From: Campylorhamphus procurvoides
Taxonomy: Eukaryota > Chordata > Aves > Passeriformes > Dendrocolaptidae
Direction of reading: 5' to 3'
Length of the DNA: 64,000 bases
Assembly: GCA_013396655.1 (NCBI GenBank)
Contig: WBMV01007804.1
Location: 1,245,291 to 1,309,290, forward strand
The notes beneath the pieces are model-generated. The model made no database searches. It had not been told where the DNA came from and was given only the letters and a program-made list of their open reading frames with translations. Made by a program: the position numbers and the translations under genes. Below, piece after piece: positions 25,301 through 40,300 of this stretch. The first letter of the stretch is position 1. Each line of letters starts with the position of its first letter.

Positions 25301-28300
25301 TAAAAACCTTTAACCCTGAGAGGCAGTATTTGATATAGAAAGCATTAGACATATTTGCCACTGCACAGAATTAGAGACTGTCATCCGGAAGATTAACATG
25401 CTTCCTTTGTGTGGCCTTGATAAGCTGCCGCCTTCTTGCACTTTGTTAGCAAACAAGTCTTGCTTTGTTTTCTCACCTGCAGTGTGACTGAGGTTGGGAC
25501 ATCGGTGCTGCAGATGCCTGGGGTGATCATAGCAGTGGGAGCGCTGCACATTGCCATGCTGAGCAGCACAGTTCCCTGAATGAGCCGCCTGCAATAAACA
25601 GAGAGACACTGCATTGGTCACAGGGACAAGGGGAACAGCTTCTACTGAAATTACATCAAAGAACATGGAACTGGAGAGCTTAAAAGACAAGCAAAAGGAG
25701 AACAAACCTTTTCTCTTCACTAGTAGAAATCTGGCCTCTGTCAGTAGAGGTGGCATCCTGGTGGCCTCGCTGCTATAGCACTATGTGGGCATTTGCAGGG
25801 TTTGTCACACAAACCATACTGCCAAGACATTCTGAGTCAGCTCTGCACTTCACCACTGACTTCCTATGTGACAGGTAGGCGTGAAATGAGGATAATCCTA
25901 TATTTCTATATCATGATTTAATTTTGAGGACTAATATGTTAAGAGACTGTAAAGTGTCAACGCAGTGTAAAAGGGAGGGCAATATACATTTATTCCACAA
26001 AAAGAAGAGACTCATGATAATCTACTGCAAGCATGAAAGATCCTTGCTGATTTTATGTGTAGATGTCAGGGAAGAGGGAGTATGATATCAGAGCTTCAAA
26101 AGAGCCAAAAGAAATTCGAGTGGCATAGTTTGTACCCCATATGCCACATAGGGTTTTTTGAGAGATGAAAGATTATGGTCTGAAGTACCAGTCTGAGCAC
26201 TACACATACAAGAAAGTCTTATCAGCAAAACAGGCATGCATGTGGCCTGCAGATAAGAAACCCAGCATGATTTGGCATGTCAACACAAGTCAGTCTAGAC
26301 AACTTGAAAAAAAATCAGAAAGTTTGTGTGTAAATTCTAAGCATAACAAATTGACTCAAATTAAGAATGCAGTACCTGAAAAAAGCAAGCCACAGTACCC
26401 TGGTCTTACGTTTTAATTTCACAGAACCAGAGAGTATGCTGAGTTGGAGAGTACCCACAAAGATCAAGTCCAACTCCTAGCCCTGCACAGGACAATCCCC
26501 AAGAGTCACACCATGTGCCCAAGAGCATCACCCAAACACTTATTGAGCTCTGTCAGGCTTGGTGCTGTGACCACTGTCCTAGGGAGCCTGTTCTGTGCCC
26601 AACCACCCTCTGGGTGTAGAACCTTTTCCTACTACCCAGCCTAAACCACCTCTGACACAACTTCAGGCCATTCCCTCTGGTCCTGTCACTGGTCACCATT
26701 GTCCCTCTGTTTCCCTTCACAAGGAAGTCGTAACTGCAGTGAGGTGTCCCCTCAGTCTCCTCTTCTCCAGGCTAAACAAACCAAGTGCCCTCAGCTGCTC
26801 CTCATAAGGCTTCCCCTCCAGGCCCTTTACTATCTTTGTTTCCCTCCTTTGTGCACTCTCCTACAGCTTAATATCTTTGTTATATTGAGGTGACCAAAAT
26901 CACACATAATATGCAAGGTGAGGCCACACCTATTTGTTCATATCTTAATGATGAGTGAGGTCAGAAATTTATGTTCAGCATCTCTTCTTTTACTAACAAA
27001 TAATTTTTTTACTATCTTTTCAAACACTGGTCAGTCAAAAACCCCTCATAGAATGCACTAGATACTCTTCTGCCCTTTGCAGCAGAAAAAGCCAGCCAGA
27101 TAAGTGAGGTTTGAATGCCTGGCTTTTACTTGAGAGCAGGATGTTAGTGGTACAAGAGAATCTAGATAGACTATTTGATTCCAGCAGGAGTTTGTAATGT
27201 TGCTGTAAGAAAGTATTTGAATTTCAAACTGCAATATTAATTGCTTAAAGTCATCTGAAGAAGGTTTAAGAAACTTCCACAAAGTCACTGTTATAGTCAA
27301 CTTAAATTAGTACAAACTTAATTCAGGATTAATTTTACTTTTTCACTTCTCAAGCTGTTCCTGTTGTTAGTGCAAACATTTTATTTTATTGTGAGAACAG
27401 AGCTCAGGAGGATTAAAGACAACCATTTTCTGAAGTTTCTTTTGCAGCTGTAGATGCATTTACAGGGGAATGAAGGCAGAAAAAGAGCTGTGATGAGAAC
27501 AAGAGAGCACTTGGGGAAAGTAACTGTGTTGTATAAAGTCTTTCTCATTTAGGTCATTGATGTGAATGTGGAAATGATCAACAATGATTCAAAGTTGTTT
27601 TCCTGTGACGTGTACTCAGATGGCCTTAAATAAATGGGTGGCATCTCTTCAACCATTCCTTTGTTGACAAAGATTTACATCATCATTTGAACTAATTGGC
27701 ACTTTTGTTAGAAGACAGAGGAGTACCTGAGAACAAATGAACACGAAGACTAAATTATTCTTTTGAGCTCCCATCACTGCTAATCACTTTCGTGTTGTGC
27801 TCTAAAACCATGAGGGGCTTTAAAAAAAGAATCCATACAGTGGATTTTTTTCCTGGGAAGCCCATGCAGACAAATACAAGAAGTAGCACAAACCTCAAAG
27901 GTACTGTAGATGCGTTTAATTGAGATATTTCCTGAGCTCATTATTTCAACTCATTTACACCCAGTACTAACGTGGCCAAAGACCGTCCAGGAAGACAAGG
28001 AAGAATTGCCAGAAGGGCTTCTCAGAGTCCTCAGCTGGAGAAACAGCACCTAAAGCAACACGGACTTTGCTGGACATGGTAAAGCAGATTACAGGACTGT
28101 TAGTAAAACCAAAGGCTGTGAGTAAAAGCCAAATCCACAGTGTGGAGATAACATCTCCTAAGAAAAAAATGATTTTTTTTTTAAATGAGACATATTTATG
28201 CCTTGTATATAAAGTAGCCCAATTTAGACATTTAGCACTGTGAGCAACTTATGTATCTTCCATCAGGAAGTCACTTTGGACTCAGGCTAGTAAACACAAG

Positions 28301-31300
28301 AGGCATTTTTTAAAAGATATGAGGAGGCATCATCTGGGATTTAGGGGGTATGTTCTTTTAGCACAGCTTTCCCTAGCAATCTCTGGGGCATTGCACACAC
28401 TGCACAGTCAACATTCTTCAGAACTGAGAAGTTCTGCTTTCAGACAAATGGAAAAATAGCAGGGCCACGTGGGTGAATAAAAGAGTAAAAAGATCCACCA
28501 CTATTTTCAGAAAAAGAAGAATGAGAGTGTGCAGGATCTATTCAGAAAAGGAAGGAAGTAGCATCATGAGCATGATAGCCATAACCTTTACTGCCTGGAC
28601 AGACTCCTCTCCCTGCTGCCTGCTTCTGCTGGTGACAGGCAGGTCATGCCAGTCTTCCCATCTGGAAGGTGAGGCCAGTGACACTGGACTTCTGAAGACT
28701 GTGTGATGACCATAGCCATAGACAACGTCTTCATGCAACAATGTCAGCATCAAGCACATCACACTGTGAATAATCAAATGCTGCTCTGAACTTACTACCA
28801 TTTATTTTTTATACACTCATGCATAAACAGGGCAGATGGAAAGCCCTGGAATTACAGAGATTCTCAGCTCTTGTTTATTACCAGAGATAAAATAAACTTC
28901 CCATCTTATTACAGAAGAGGACACAGTTTTTTAAAGGCAGCTCAAGGTATCCCAACTTAACAAAGTCAACTTGTGTCCTGAGGGCAGACTTCCCTCACCA
29001 CACCCTGCAAGAGGAAAGTTTTGTTGCTTGTTCTGATTTGGAAATACCAGTTCAAAATAATTGTAGTTTTAGTGTCAGTAAAGTCAGAGCAATGGGCACT
29101 GGGGGGGACACTGCAAATCCAAAATTGCCCCAAATGATGGATTTCTGATTTTTTAATTAGCTCTGGATCACTAAACTATTCAGCCCAAGAGACAACCACA
29201 GTTCCTGATGTGAAGAAAGGAAAAGTTGACACATAGCTTTGCAAACACTTTTTGAACTGCCTCTTGTGTCTAGTAAGGCTTCTTGATAGAGAAGCACCAT
29301 CAAGGGCTCTAATGGCATTGATTTAGGGCCACTATCTGAAGTCATCCACCTGATAAGGCTGAGAAATGCAGATACGGAGGCTCACCTACAGGACAAGTTG
29401 GCAGCTGCACTCATTATTACCTTGTTCAGTCTCAAAGGTATATAACATTTGAGTTACTGTTTAGGCTGCATATACCAGGAAAATTAGGACAAAGTACTGT
29501 GGAAAAATAACGTAATTATCCCCAAACTTGACATTATAAATGTCTGAAATTCAGAGCTGAGGTTAAATTTAAAGGAAATCCAAAGCTGCTAAAATATAAA
29601 ACTCCCCATATCTTATGACCCAAGCAGCCTTAATTCTGCATTGGAATGATACTGTAATAACTACTTTATTATAATTACAAATACAACAGAGCTCTAGAAA
29701 ATTCAAAATTTTCAACTGCAAAGTAATGTTAAATGCCCTACAGACATTTATAAGGGGCACAACCTCCATCCCCCCAGTTTTTAGTTTAAATAACTTCCTT
29801 AAATTTATAGGTGATGAACACATTGAATAAAAAATTATCAGATTATTCCAGACAAATTTGAAGCTTTGTTCCTGATTAGTTATTAATTTTTGCCCCAAAC
29901 CCACAAAATTTAAGTTTACAAGCAGTAACTTTAAGGTAAATTAACTACGTGTAGGCAATCATTGGAGAATATTTGCAGGAAGTCAGTTTTGTAAAGAGTG
30001 AAACTATTTGTACACAAACATGCAAAGTTGACAAGCACTAATCCCCACACATGTTTGGTAAAGACTATGGTGGCTGCTCTGTGTATGCAGCAGGCAGTCA
30101 TGTTATAAATCTGCAAGAAAACTGACATAATAGTCAAAGACAATACTAGAATTCAGTATTTACTAGAATTCAGATGTTACTAAACATCTGGTCATTGATA
30201 AGCCTTTAGCAAAAACAACAAACCTATAACAGACCAAATTCTTGAGAACATTTTTAGGTATTGGGTGGTTTCAAAATGGGCTAGGCATGAAGAGACTACA
30301 ATTAAAAAAAACCCAATAATATGCTTTCTATAAAGAGCTAGATTTTTCTTCTTGATAAATATACACACACATATATATATATATATATTTCTCATACACT
30401 TTGCTTGGTATTTTTTAAAGAGAGGAATTAAAGTGCCAAAATCTCAGAAAATAACCACAGCCCTTTGATCTGGCAGGAGACTTTGACATGGTCTTGTCCA
30501 AAAGCATGAGAAACTTTACACCTTTTGAAACAGATGAAAGGAATTTGTATACTTTATAGGTTAAAATAAGTTCAGGTTTTCTTCAATTCAAATGAAACAT
30601 AAAGAATTAAAATACAAAAAAGAGAAGCAACAATACAACGATAATGATAATTTTTGAAGAGAAAATAGGTATAAAATTTAGAGAGGAGTACATTCAGAAT
30701 CTTTTAAAACAACGTGTCCTTTTGCCCTATGTCACTAGCAGATCAAGGTTCTTAAGCAATATCTGGGATTAACCCAAAACTGGTCTTTTTTCCCCCTTTT
30801 TTCTTTAACATAAGCCACAATGAGCTTGATTGAATTTCTGTGTTTTTAATCAGAAGAAGGTATAACGGGACAGAAATAAGGAACTGTATTTTTAAAATGT
30901 TTGACATTTATTGTATTTTCCCAATGTTTAACAAAACAATCTTTTTTTTTTTTTAACAAGCATCTGAGTAGAGAAAAAGGGGGAACACTTTGTCCTTATC
31001 TTCACTGACCCTGAGAAGAGACCAACAGGGACAAGAATTTAAACAAGGATGTTTGATGACCCAGGCAAATACTTCAGGGCTGCAGGCTTCTTCAGAGAGC
31101 TTATTTCTGTCCTTTCCCCAATAAATTAAATCCTAGACATTAAAGTTAAGACTTTCATAGAACTCAAATTCACCTCTGAGAAAAGTTTTCTTTTGAGAAA
31201 GTGGTATTTTCCAAGTTAGAAATGTTTTGTCAAAGATTTTCTGGTCAGATTTCTTTAATCTCTTTATATACATTTACAGAATTTGTTATTTAGAGACTCT

Positions 31301-34300
31301 AATACCATAATCTTTGCAGTAATACAAAGTGCTTTTGACATATTAGCATGACACCACAGGTACAAATCTTTTCTTGGTACATACTTTCAAGTTTGGAAAT
31401 ACTCTATTGAAATAAATCTTGAAGTTTAGTTGCATTCCAGCAGCAAGGGCAGTTTCAGGGCAATTCTTGTTTTTAAGCCAGTCAGTCTATCAATTGAAAT
31501 CATGGTGAATGAATAATTCTGTGGAGCTGTGGCTGGCTAAAAGAGGAAAAAGCATTTAGGTTTCTTTGTGTTATAATTACTATAATTGCAAATGACACAG
31601 CTATCAGATTAGGGGGTGTTGAACATGCTATTCCTAAATCATTCCTCCCCAACAACTAATCCTTTATTTCTGCTTTGAGGGGTCATTTCAGCAATGATCT
31701 CTCCAATTACACAGCAAATGAATGGAGAGTAGCCCTCGATCCCCTTCATCCTGCTGATTGTGGGTACCAGGAAAGAATGGAGCCATTTTTCAGTAACATT
31801 TTTGAACCTGTCTGGGTGATCATCATACATGCTCTGATGGCATACATTAAAAAAATCACAGGGAGCTGAGGGCTTTCAGAACTTGCAAAAATCATTCTTT
31901 TTGGACTTGAATGCTGAAAACTAAGAAAATCTCTAGAACAACACTGGTCCTCAAGAACAGGATTGTCACACAAGCACCTTTGGAGGTAAATGGGGTAAGT
32001 GTTCCCCCATTATCATGCCTAATGCTCTGCTGCTGACTGAATGTACTCAGCACATGCCAGCTTGCTGGGGATAAGGACAACTTAACACATCATCTCAAAT
32101 TAGATTCTCAGCCAAGATATTCCCTCTCTATTTCACCCTAAATGGTAAAAATACTCAAAATAAACATATTGCATGTTCTGTTTAAAAAGACATACACAGT
32201 TGAAGAGCGAGGGATGTACTCTTTTCAAGACTAACTATGAAAAGTTATTGAATAAATTGCCCAAGCAATCCTTGGAGCAGAGATTCATGTTTCTTTCCTT
32301 GCTTCAATCCAAACACTATAATCACTAAGTCACAAAAGAGTAGAGTAAGTTTGAATTTTCAAACAAACACTGGAAAAAACCTCTAGCCCAGTACAACCTA
32401 TTTGCTAAGCCTCTCAATCTTAAAAGTTCAATGAAATAAAATGTCTTTCAAACACAGCAAATTCATATGTGCAATCAGATATTTTCTTTTAGTTTTACTT
32501 TGCGTTAAGTGGTGATTGCCATGATATAGAGTAGACTGAGATGTTTCAATATGAGGAAAGAGCTATGGCTTAGAGATAGATGCCAATGAAGAAACTGTAC
32601 ATTCTGAATGTAGCCATCTATTGCTTAGAGGGTATGCAGGGCAATGGAGTCTAAATAATAATCATTGTAAAGACTTGCTCTAAATTCAGATGTCTCAGTG
32701 CTACTAAGATGCATTTAGAGCACTGCAGAAAATTTACGTTAGATCTCTGTTTATCCATCACTGCAGAGACATTCAAAGCTACAAGCACCTTTAAACCACT
32801 TTTACATTGTGTAGTGTGTAGAAAGAAGACGTTAAAAAAGAGGAGAAAGCTTCAAAAGTGGTGTAGAGAGGGAAAGGTGCTCATTGCGGTCATCACTAAC
32901 TGTCCCAATTTAAGCAGAATGAATGGGTGTGAGAACAGAAAAAAGCTCACCAACCATTGTGAACAAGAGGCTACACTGAAAAGGATTTTGCAAAGCTACA
33001 GGAAAGGGTTCAGCAGGGCCTTTCGACATGCCAAGGGAACTCTGCCATAAGTGTTAAACAATCACCTAAGGCAAGGTCAAAAACAATGTATGGGAAAGAC
33101 AGGAAAGCTTGTGGTTGGGGCTCTTACTGGCACATCAAAAGCAGTTTACTGTGACCGTCGCAGTCTTGTTACTGCAAGGTCCTGAAATGAGTATTTCTGT
33201 GTTTTTATATTTCTCCCAAGCTGAGTGCAATGCTATTCAAGAATGGTTTTTCTTAAACTGTCATACATAACTGAACTTACTCTTTTGGATACAATGGGGA
33301 GCATGTCCAAGCAAGCACTTCAGTACTTTTAGAGGCACTGTTTACTCCCAGTAGTTTTATTGTCAGCATAGTTTCCCTCGGAAGAGCCTTTATTCGTAGA
33401 GGAAAGTTGACTCTAAAAATAACAAACAAACAAAAAAATCAGAAAAAGAGAAAAATAAACGTTAAAAAAACCCTGAGCATATTTACCACAAGTGAGTTCT
33501 TTGTACATTTTCCTGGATGCCCTAATACATACACCACCCTATAAATTACAGGAGTCACACTCTGAAGGAAAATGCAGCTGAGAGATCCCTTCAATACATT
33601 GACGAGTATTGTCACCCATTAACTTGAGTCCCAGTGTCTGAGAAGAGGCACATAAAAACTCCTTTACTTCAGTGGTAACCACTAGAGCTGAAAAAGGCAG
33701 GAAAAGCTTAGTTCAACTTTGCTTTAGAATTACCTTATTAATGAAAGGCTATTTAAAAATAAACAACCCCCCAAGGGTGAATTGTAAACCAATAGTTAGT
33801 TATTTGCTTTCTTGTGCCCTCAGAGGAAAACACTACTTAAGAAACCAAGAGTTGCTTCTGAGTAGAGTATGATAAGTCTCTTGTTCAGATGTGTTTGGTG
33901 GTGTGATATTTCCCAACCACAATTTAAAGGCAGATTTTGTCCTAACAGCAATAAGTGATTCATATCGTTTGTGTAAAAATTCAGTTTTATCAATATTCAT
34001 TTCAACTTTGTATTGAACATCAGCAACCTTGGCTGGTCATTCCGTTTGTTTATATAGTTGATAAAAATTGACTTAAACTCATAACTTAGAACAATTCTAA
34101 TAAATCAGATCCTTTCATGCTGTATGGATAAATAATGTATGCAATTACCCAGACATTTGCAAGTTTCTATTTTATTTTTCCTGGAAAGATCATTTGTGGT
34201 GGACGGTGCATTCCTAGCTTTTTCCATGCATATTCAGTGCAAGCTTAAATTTTTCAAGTGGAGAGGAAAATTAATTACACTTTTTCTGTATAAACAAAAT

Positions 34301-37300
34301 CAATATAAGGAGCTAGAGGCTAAAAGACTTATTCCACATTGACAACATAATCATTAAGAAAACAAAAGATCTGCATAATGGAGATTAAGGAAACAAACTA
34401 GAAGATAAATTTAAATAACATACACTGGCAGAGCAATACAACTCCCAGCATTTTGACAAAGGTATAGTCAAACAGCAAGCAGAAGTAGAAACTGTATTTA
34501 AAAAGTATAGTAGCCTGAAAAATATAGGAATTATGGGCACTAGGAATAATACATGGTAACAGTATAAGGTAAAATTAGCATGAGATATTGCTCTTAGTTC
34601 CAAATCTGTCAATTTTCTATTGAATTTGAGAAAGTTTCCTTAAATGCACTGAAAGTAGATAGTTTTCTGCTGAAATTCTGAAGTACTCCAAATTAGTGTT
34701 AATGTCAAAATTTCAGATGATCAGTCCTAAACATTTGAAAATTATGCAAATTTGCCAACCTCTCTCTTTGAATAACAAAGCAAGGCAGCCATTTCCCACT
34801 CCTTCTGATTAACATGAACAGAACTGAGAAGCAACTCTCAACTCTCTTCCCACGTGTCCCTATTTATAGCTTTCAAGTTTGCTTTCCCTGTCTCATGCCC
34901 TCTTCCTTACTCATAATTAGTTAGAAACAATTATTGGGAAACTAAACTGTTTCACATCCTATAGATAGCTTGTTCTCTCCCTTTTACTGGCAGGCCAACA
35001 ACACTGCACTTGTCACATACAAATGTTTGACAAAGAGTTGCACTTAACTTTAAAGCATCACTCATGCTACGAAGAGAGAAAAATAAAAAGTTGAGACATG
35101 AATTTTCTGATACAGACAACTGCTAACACTCCTTGTGAACCTGGAACAGTAAAAAACTCACAATTTGCAGAAAGCAAATGCCTGTCAGAGTTTCCCTAGG
35201 ACACATTATATAGCACTACTTCCAGCAGGAAAAGAACCTGGAAACTATGGCAAGTTACACATGCCAAGAATTAAGTACGGGCCAAAGAGGACTAACATTT
35301 TCCTTCCAGTGATACACAAGGAAGGGGAATATCCATATTGCTTCTAAGAACTTTGATTAATGCATATCTGAGCTTACTCAGTTGGTCTTATTCCTTCTGA
35401 CTGTATGAGGCTGAGTCAAACAGATGACTAAGGAGAAGAAAGAGGAAATGGAACGCTGGCCAGAAATAAGACACCCTGTGGGTGAACAATTTCAACAGTG
35501 GTTGAGAAGAACAAAGAAGCTGCTCACTGAGAAGGTGCCATTCACAGATATTAGATAAAGTTATACACCTCATTTCAAAGGTCAAGGGCCTGATTTCATA
35601 AAAGCACTCAACACAGAAGAGCTCAGGGGCAACCCAGGCTATGCCCTGAGAGAGTATAAGCAAAACAGACAAGCCAAACAAAACATGGAGAAGAGGGAAA
35701 GCCAGTGCCAAGGAAGTATCTGAGGTAATGAATGAGAGCCTTACTGTTAATTCCATACCTCCTATCTGTAAGTTTAACATAAATCATGGAGCATGTAAAA
35801 AGAGGAGATGGTGGAATAAATTTATACAGAGCAATCAGCTAAGAGAAAAGAAAGAAAATAATTAAGAGGTCTCAGGCACTGAAAAATTAAACTGGTGAGA
35901 AAATAAGAGGCCAACTTTTGGACTTTACACATTATGTGCTAAATGGTATCAGCCTGTTGAAACTCTGCACCAAGGAGACGTGAACACTTTTCAAAGACAA
36001 TACACATGTTCCAAAGCAAAAGCATACTCTTAAAACAGGGTAGAAAGAAGGAGAAGAAACACTAAACAGGGTAACCTCTTTGCATATATAATGATTCCCA
36101 TCATTCCCAAGAACATTCCGGGAAAGACTAAACATGGTAACAGACTTTAACAGAAGCTCATGTTTATTCATAAAAACCTATCAACTTAAAGTTCAGATGC
36201 TAACTGGATAAAGCACTTGAAAACAGAAACTAAATACATGAAAATCAGCAAATAAAGCAAGCCTTGTCTTTGGTAGAAGCTCTCTGCCTAGATTCCTAAT
36301 CACCAAAACACTACTCTCCATCTTTTCTCCCCCCTATTCAAATCAATCTTAATCTAAGATCAGGACTCATTTTGAATTAGCTAGTTTTCTTTTTTGGCCT
36401 GACTGATCCCTAGCTATAAAGAAAATATCTGACTACTTCATGAAATAGAAGCTCTTCGTGATGACCTTTAATCACATGCATTTTCAAAACCTGTTATCAG
36501 CTGAAAATTGTATATAGGTTAGAATGAAGTAGCAAGAAACTTTACAATAAAGAAATTGTCTCCTCTGTAAACTTTTTATGCAAACATATTCCCTTCTGTT
36601 CCAGAAAGGTGGTATTATAGCCAAAAGATAACTAAGAGTGAACACAGCTTGGTTACAATTTTGAGCAACCCAGACTTCCTACCATAGGAAATGGTGATAT
36701 TTGATGCCATAGAAAAACAACTGCAGTAATACCTACTTCATTAAAATACTCTACTTTTGTAATCAATTCCAGTTCGAATTTTTGCAAAAACTATTAATTA
36801 GTATTTGCATGCATCTATTTATTGCAGGAAAGAAAATCCAGCTTGTTCCTGAATGTTTTAAATTGTACCTACTAGGCACACAGTACCTTAGTGATAACCT
36901 CTACTGTTCTTTCTCTCTGTGTATTTCATGATATTCTAAATATACTGATTATTCTGGCAACTTTAGTTCTGTTTTTCACTCTTTCTTAAAGGGTTAGCAG
37001 CACAAATAGCAAAGAACCACAGTGTCTCATTACAGAACTGTGACAAGCATTGAATATTTAAAATAAATTAAAACAACATAAATATTTCCTTCACTATGCA
37101 TAGAATCAAGAATGATTTGCGTTGAAAGGGACATTAAAGATCATCTAGTTCCAACACCCCTGCCATGGGCAAGGCCACCTTCCACTAGACCAGGTTGCTC
37201 AATGCTGCACCCAACTTGGCCTTGGACACTTCCAGGGATGGGGCAGCCACAGCTTCTCTGGGCAACCTATTCCAGTGCCTCACCACCCTCACAATAAAGA

Positions 37301-40300
37301 ATTTCTTACTAACATCTAATCTAAACCTACTCTCAGTGTTTAACATTGTTAGCTGATTTGAAATACTCAGCTGACATCTGCATCTTGACTCAAAACAGCA
37401 TCTGTTCACAAAATCCAACTCTGGATACAAGCTAAGATGTACAAAAACCATGGCATTCTCAGCCTGTGCTTCTGGACCTCAGGACATTAGGTTCAAGAAA
37501 ACTCCCCTCACCTTTTGAGACTTATACATTTGGTTTGAAGTTGAAAATATGTGAATACCTTTAATGGTTGAAGGCAATGTTTAAAAGCCTGCCAGATATA
37601 AACCTCATTTTTTTTACTTTGGAATCTATTTGAATTCGATTTTGAAAATTATTTTTGAAACTTAAGCAACACTAAAAAGTAAAAAGGTGCTCTTACAAAC
37701 TGATACTATTATATAGACCTCTAGATCTTGTTTCTGAAGTTAAGAGCCTCATACAAGCCTCTATGACCTATGAAAGAATTTGGTCTGCATAATTAACTGC
37801 TTCTTTTTCCAAGAAGCATTTGGATGGAATTGCACACATTTAATAATTATTTTGCAGAAGGAGAAGTTTAAGTAGAAAGCCTGAAGCTTCAGTCTGATTC
37901 TTTACATTTTCATGAAATGGAAGAAGAGCAGAGTTTCTGTTTCAGCTACAGCTAAAAATTTCTATTCTACCTTATATTTTGTTTTAGAAAAGGCTTTGTA
38001 AGATGCATTCCAAAAAGGCATCACCCACATTTTAGAAGCCAAAAGTGCTCTTAAGAAATATAATGCTTCCCCTACACTTCAATTATACCTGTCTATATGT
38101 ACCAGAAGAAAGTACTTGACCAAAATTTAGGCAAGCTGAAAATTCCTACAGAGCATCCAAGACTGATCCAATTTTTTAAACACGAGGACAGCAGTTGCTT
38201 TCGAATCCTACAGAATACTGAGGGTTATACAGTCAAATGCATCAGAGCAGATGTTAAGCCCTAAAAAAACCCATTTCCTCATCCTAGGGCAGACCTACTA
38301 ATCTTCCTGTGTCTGTCCAGGAGTGCTGTACAAGAAGGCCATGCAAAATCTCCATTAAGACAGATGTGCAACACGTTTGACATAAAAAGGTCTTCTCCCA
38401 TTTGACCAGCTTGAAACTGTTGTGTGCCTTAGATAAAGGCAAAGACAAATTATGAACTGCACTCTGTATTCACTTATAATTTTTAAAAAACACCCTTCAA
38501 ATTACTTGTAGCCTTTGCGCAATTCTAATGTAATCAAGCTGCTTTCAGATTTAAAATACAGTAAACAGTGACGCAAAATACCAAAAATTTCAAAGACTGT
38601 AAATATAAACATGTCACGCTCAGGAAGCTGAAACAATTCCATATTACCACCAAATCACCAACAAAAGCACCCTTCTTTTCTCTCATCTACTGCAAGTATG
38701 TTGTTCATCATCCCACTGCCTTAAACGAATGCTAGTTTGAGTGTGTGCTTTTGTTTTTCAGTGGAATTATTTTCCTCAAAGCAGACAGGCAGGTGGGAGG
38801 TAATTAGTGGCTTTCACCCTAAACTTCCAGTCTCAAATGAAAGTCCTCATTTTCAAACTGCAGATCCTTCTTATAAAAACCAAACGCACAAACACCCAAA
38901 CCCAAAAAAGCAAATGAACAAGCAAAAGCCCAACCCAACAAACCACAACAGCCCTGCTGCTTTGTAAAAAAAGAACCCTTGCAGAAACGTTACAATAGGT
39001 CCTCAGGTTGGATTGTATACATACTAGAGGTGGATCCAAAAGGTGGAATTCCTCAAAAGAGGGCAGAAATACAGCCTTTGGTTGCATCTGCTTTTGGTTC
39101 CAGTATTCCTCCACAATGCCTTCGGTGAACAAATGCTATTCTCAGACCAGACTTACCTCAGCCCTATTTCTTCTCCTCTGGCCATCCCACTTCTTTCTCA
39201 CTCCCATTTCTCTAAGCTTTTGTGAATTCTCTGGAGTTCAATTTGCTCAGAAGATTCATTAAAAAGATGTGGGTGTTTGTTTGTTTGCTTTTTAAATGAA
39301 TATTCCATGTGTAATATCTGTCAGACAAACTTGCATCAAACACAGACCCAAACTTACTTCTCGTTCCAGTCAGCCAGGAAAAAGAAGGATCTTTTAACTG
39401 GAATATTTCTGCAAATCTTTACTTGACATATTGTCTTCCCAGCATAAGTTAGCGAACAGGCAAAAGAGAAAACTTTGTAGCTACAAAAGGGGAAAAAAAA
39501 GGAAACAAAAAAAGAAAAGAAAGAAGATTAATTGTAATGTACCATGTCCAGCGCAGTAAATTTGGAGTTAACCATTCAGAAACTTGTGAAGAGCCATCCT
39601 TACACGAAAAAAAGAATTAAAATAATGAATCTCATATTAATGTGTCCATGGAGAGGTGTTTATTTTGGGGTCTTTTCTTAATTTTTCTGAGTTCAAGAAA
39701 AGTCCTTAAGACATGTGGGTTCTCTTCCATGTTTTTATTATTAAGACTAAGGGTTTGTTTTTTTTTCATTATTGCAGTGAAGGAGACTTTGGACCTAAGT
39801 CGTGAAGTGTTGCTACTTGCTCATCATACAGTCAACAGTACATCTCCCACCTCTACAACTGGGACAAGCTCTGGGGCCCCCAATACATAAGGACAAGGAC
39901 ACAGAACTGTCAGAGCAGGTCTGGGGATACCATAAAGATACTCAGATTGCTGGAGCCCTTCTCCTGTGAATGCAGGCTGAGGGCTGGAGTTCAGCCTGGA
40001 GAAGAGAAGGCTCCAGGGAGATATTAGAGCACCTTCCACTACCTAAAGGGAGCTACAGGAAAGTTGGAGAGGGGCATTTTACAAGGGCACGTAGTGACAG
40101 GACAAGTGGGAATGGTTTCAAACTGAGTATAGGTTTAGGTTTGATATTAGGAACAAATTCTTTACTGTGAGGGTGGTGAGACACTGGAACAGGTTGCCCA
40201 GAGAAGCTGTGGATGCCCCATCCCTGGAAATGTCCAAGGCCAGGTTGGATGGGGCTCTGAGCAACCTGGGATAGTGGAAGGTGTCTCTGCTCATGGCAGG

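Larger units (their letters stand above)
23242..25476 (-). other. Intron between exons h and g
   Basis: This 2.2 kb intron carries a short CR1 tail (23983-24029), a larger CR1 3' fragment (24480-25003) and a degenerate 53-bp duplication (25176-25280). The stretch at 24280-24420 is AT-rich and repeat-free. Confidence 0.85.
25589..33280 (-). other. Intron between exons g and f
   Basis: This 7.7 kb intron contains one CR1 fragment in the gene's orientation (26419-26932), an AC/AT microsatellite (30361-30389) and a short direct repeat with a hairpin (30144-30190). No exon or RNA gene was found. The 113-codon plus-strand frame at 32709-33050 is basic but matches no family I know. Confidence 0.8.
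33413..39357 (-). other. Intron between exons f and e
   Basis: This 5.9 kb intron contains a CR1 3' end (37099-37343) and an A/C-rich low-complexity tract at about 38878-38950. The 130-codon minus-strand frame at 35388-35780 lacks a recognisable domain and suitable flanking splice signals. Confidence 0.8.

Noticed and set aside
25310..25756. 148-codon minus-strand open frame.
   Set aside because: It is a shadow of exon g in the wrong frame, extended into intron on both sides.
32709..33050. 113-codon basic plus-strand frame.
   Set aside because: No recognisable family, no promoter or splice context; expected by chance in 64 kb.
35388..35780. 130-codon minus-strand open frame rich in hydrophobic residues.
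   Set aside because: No domain, no suitable splice signals and no link to the phases of neighbouring exons; hydrophobicity follows from purine-rich plus-strand composition.
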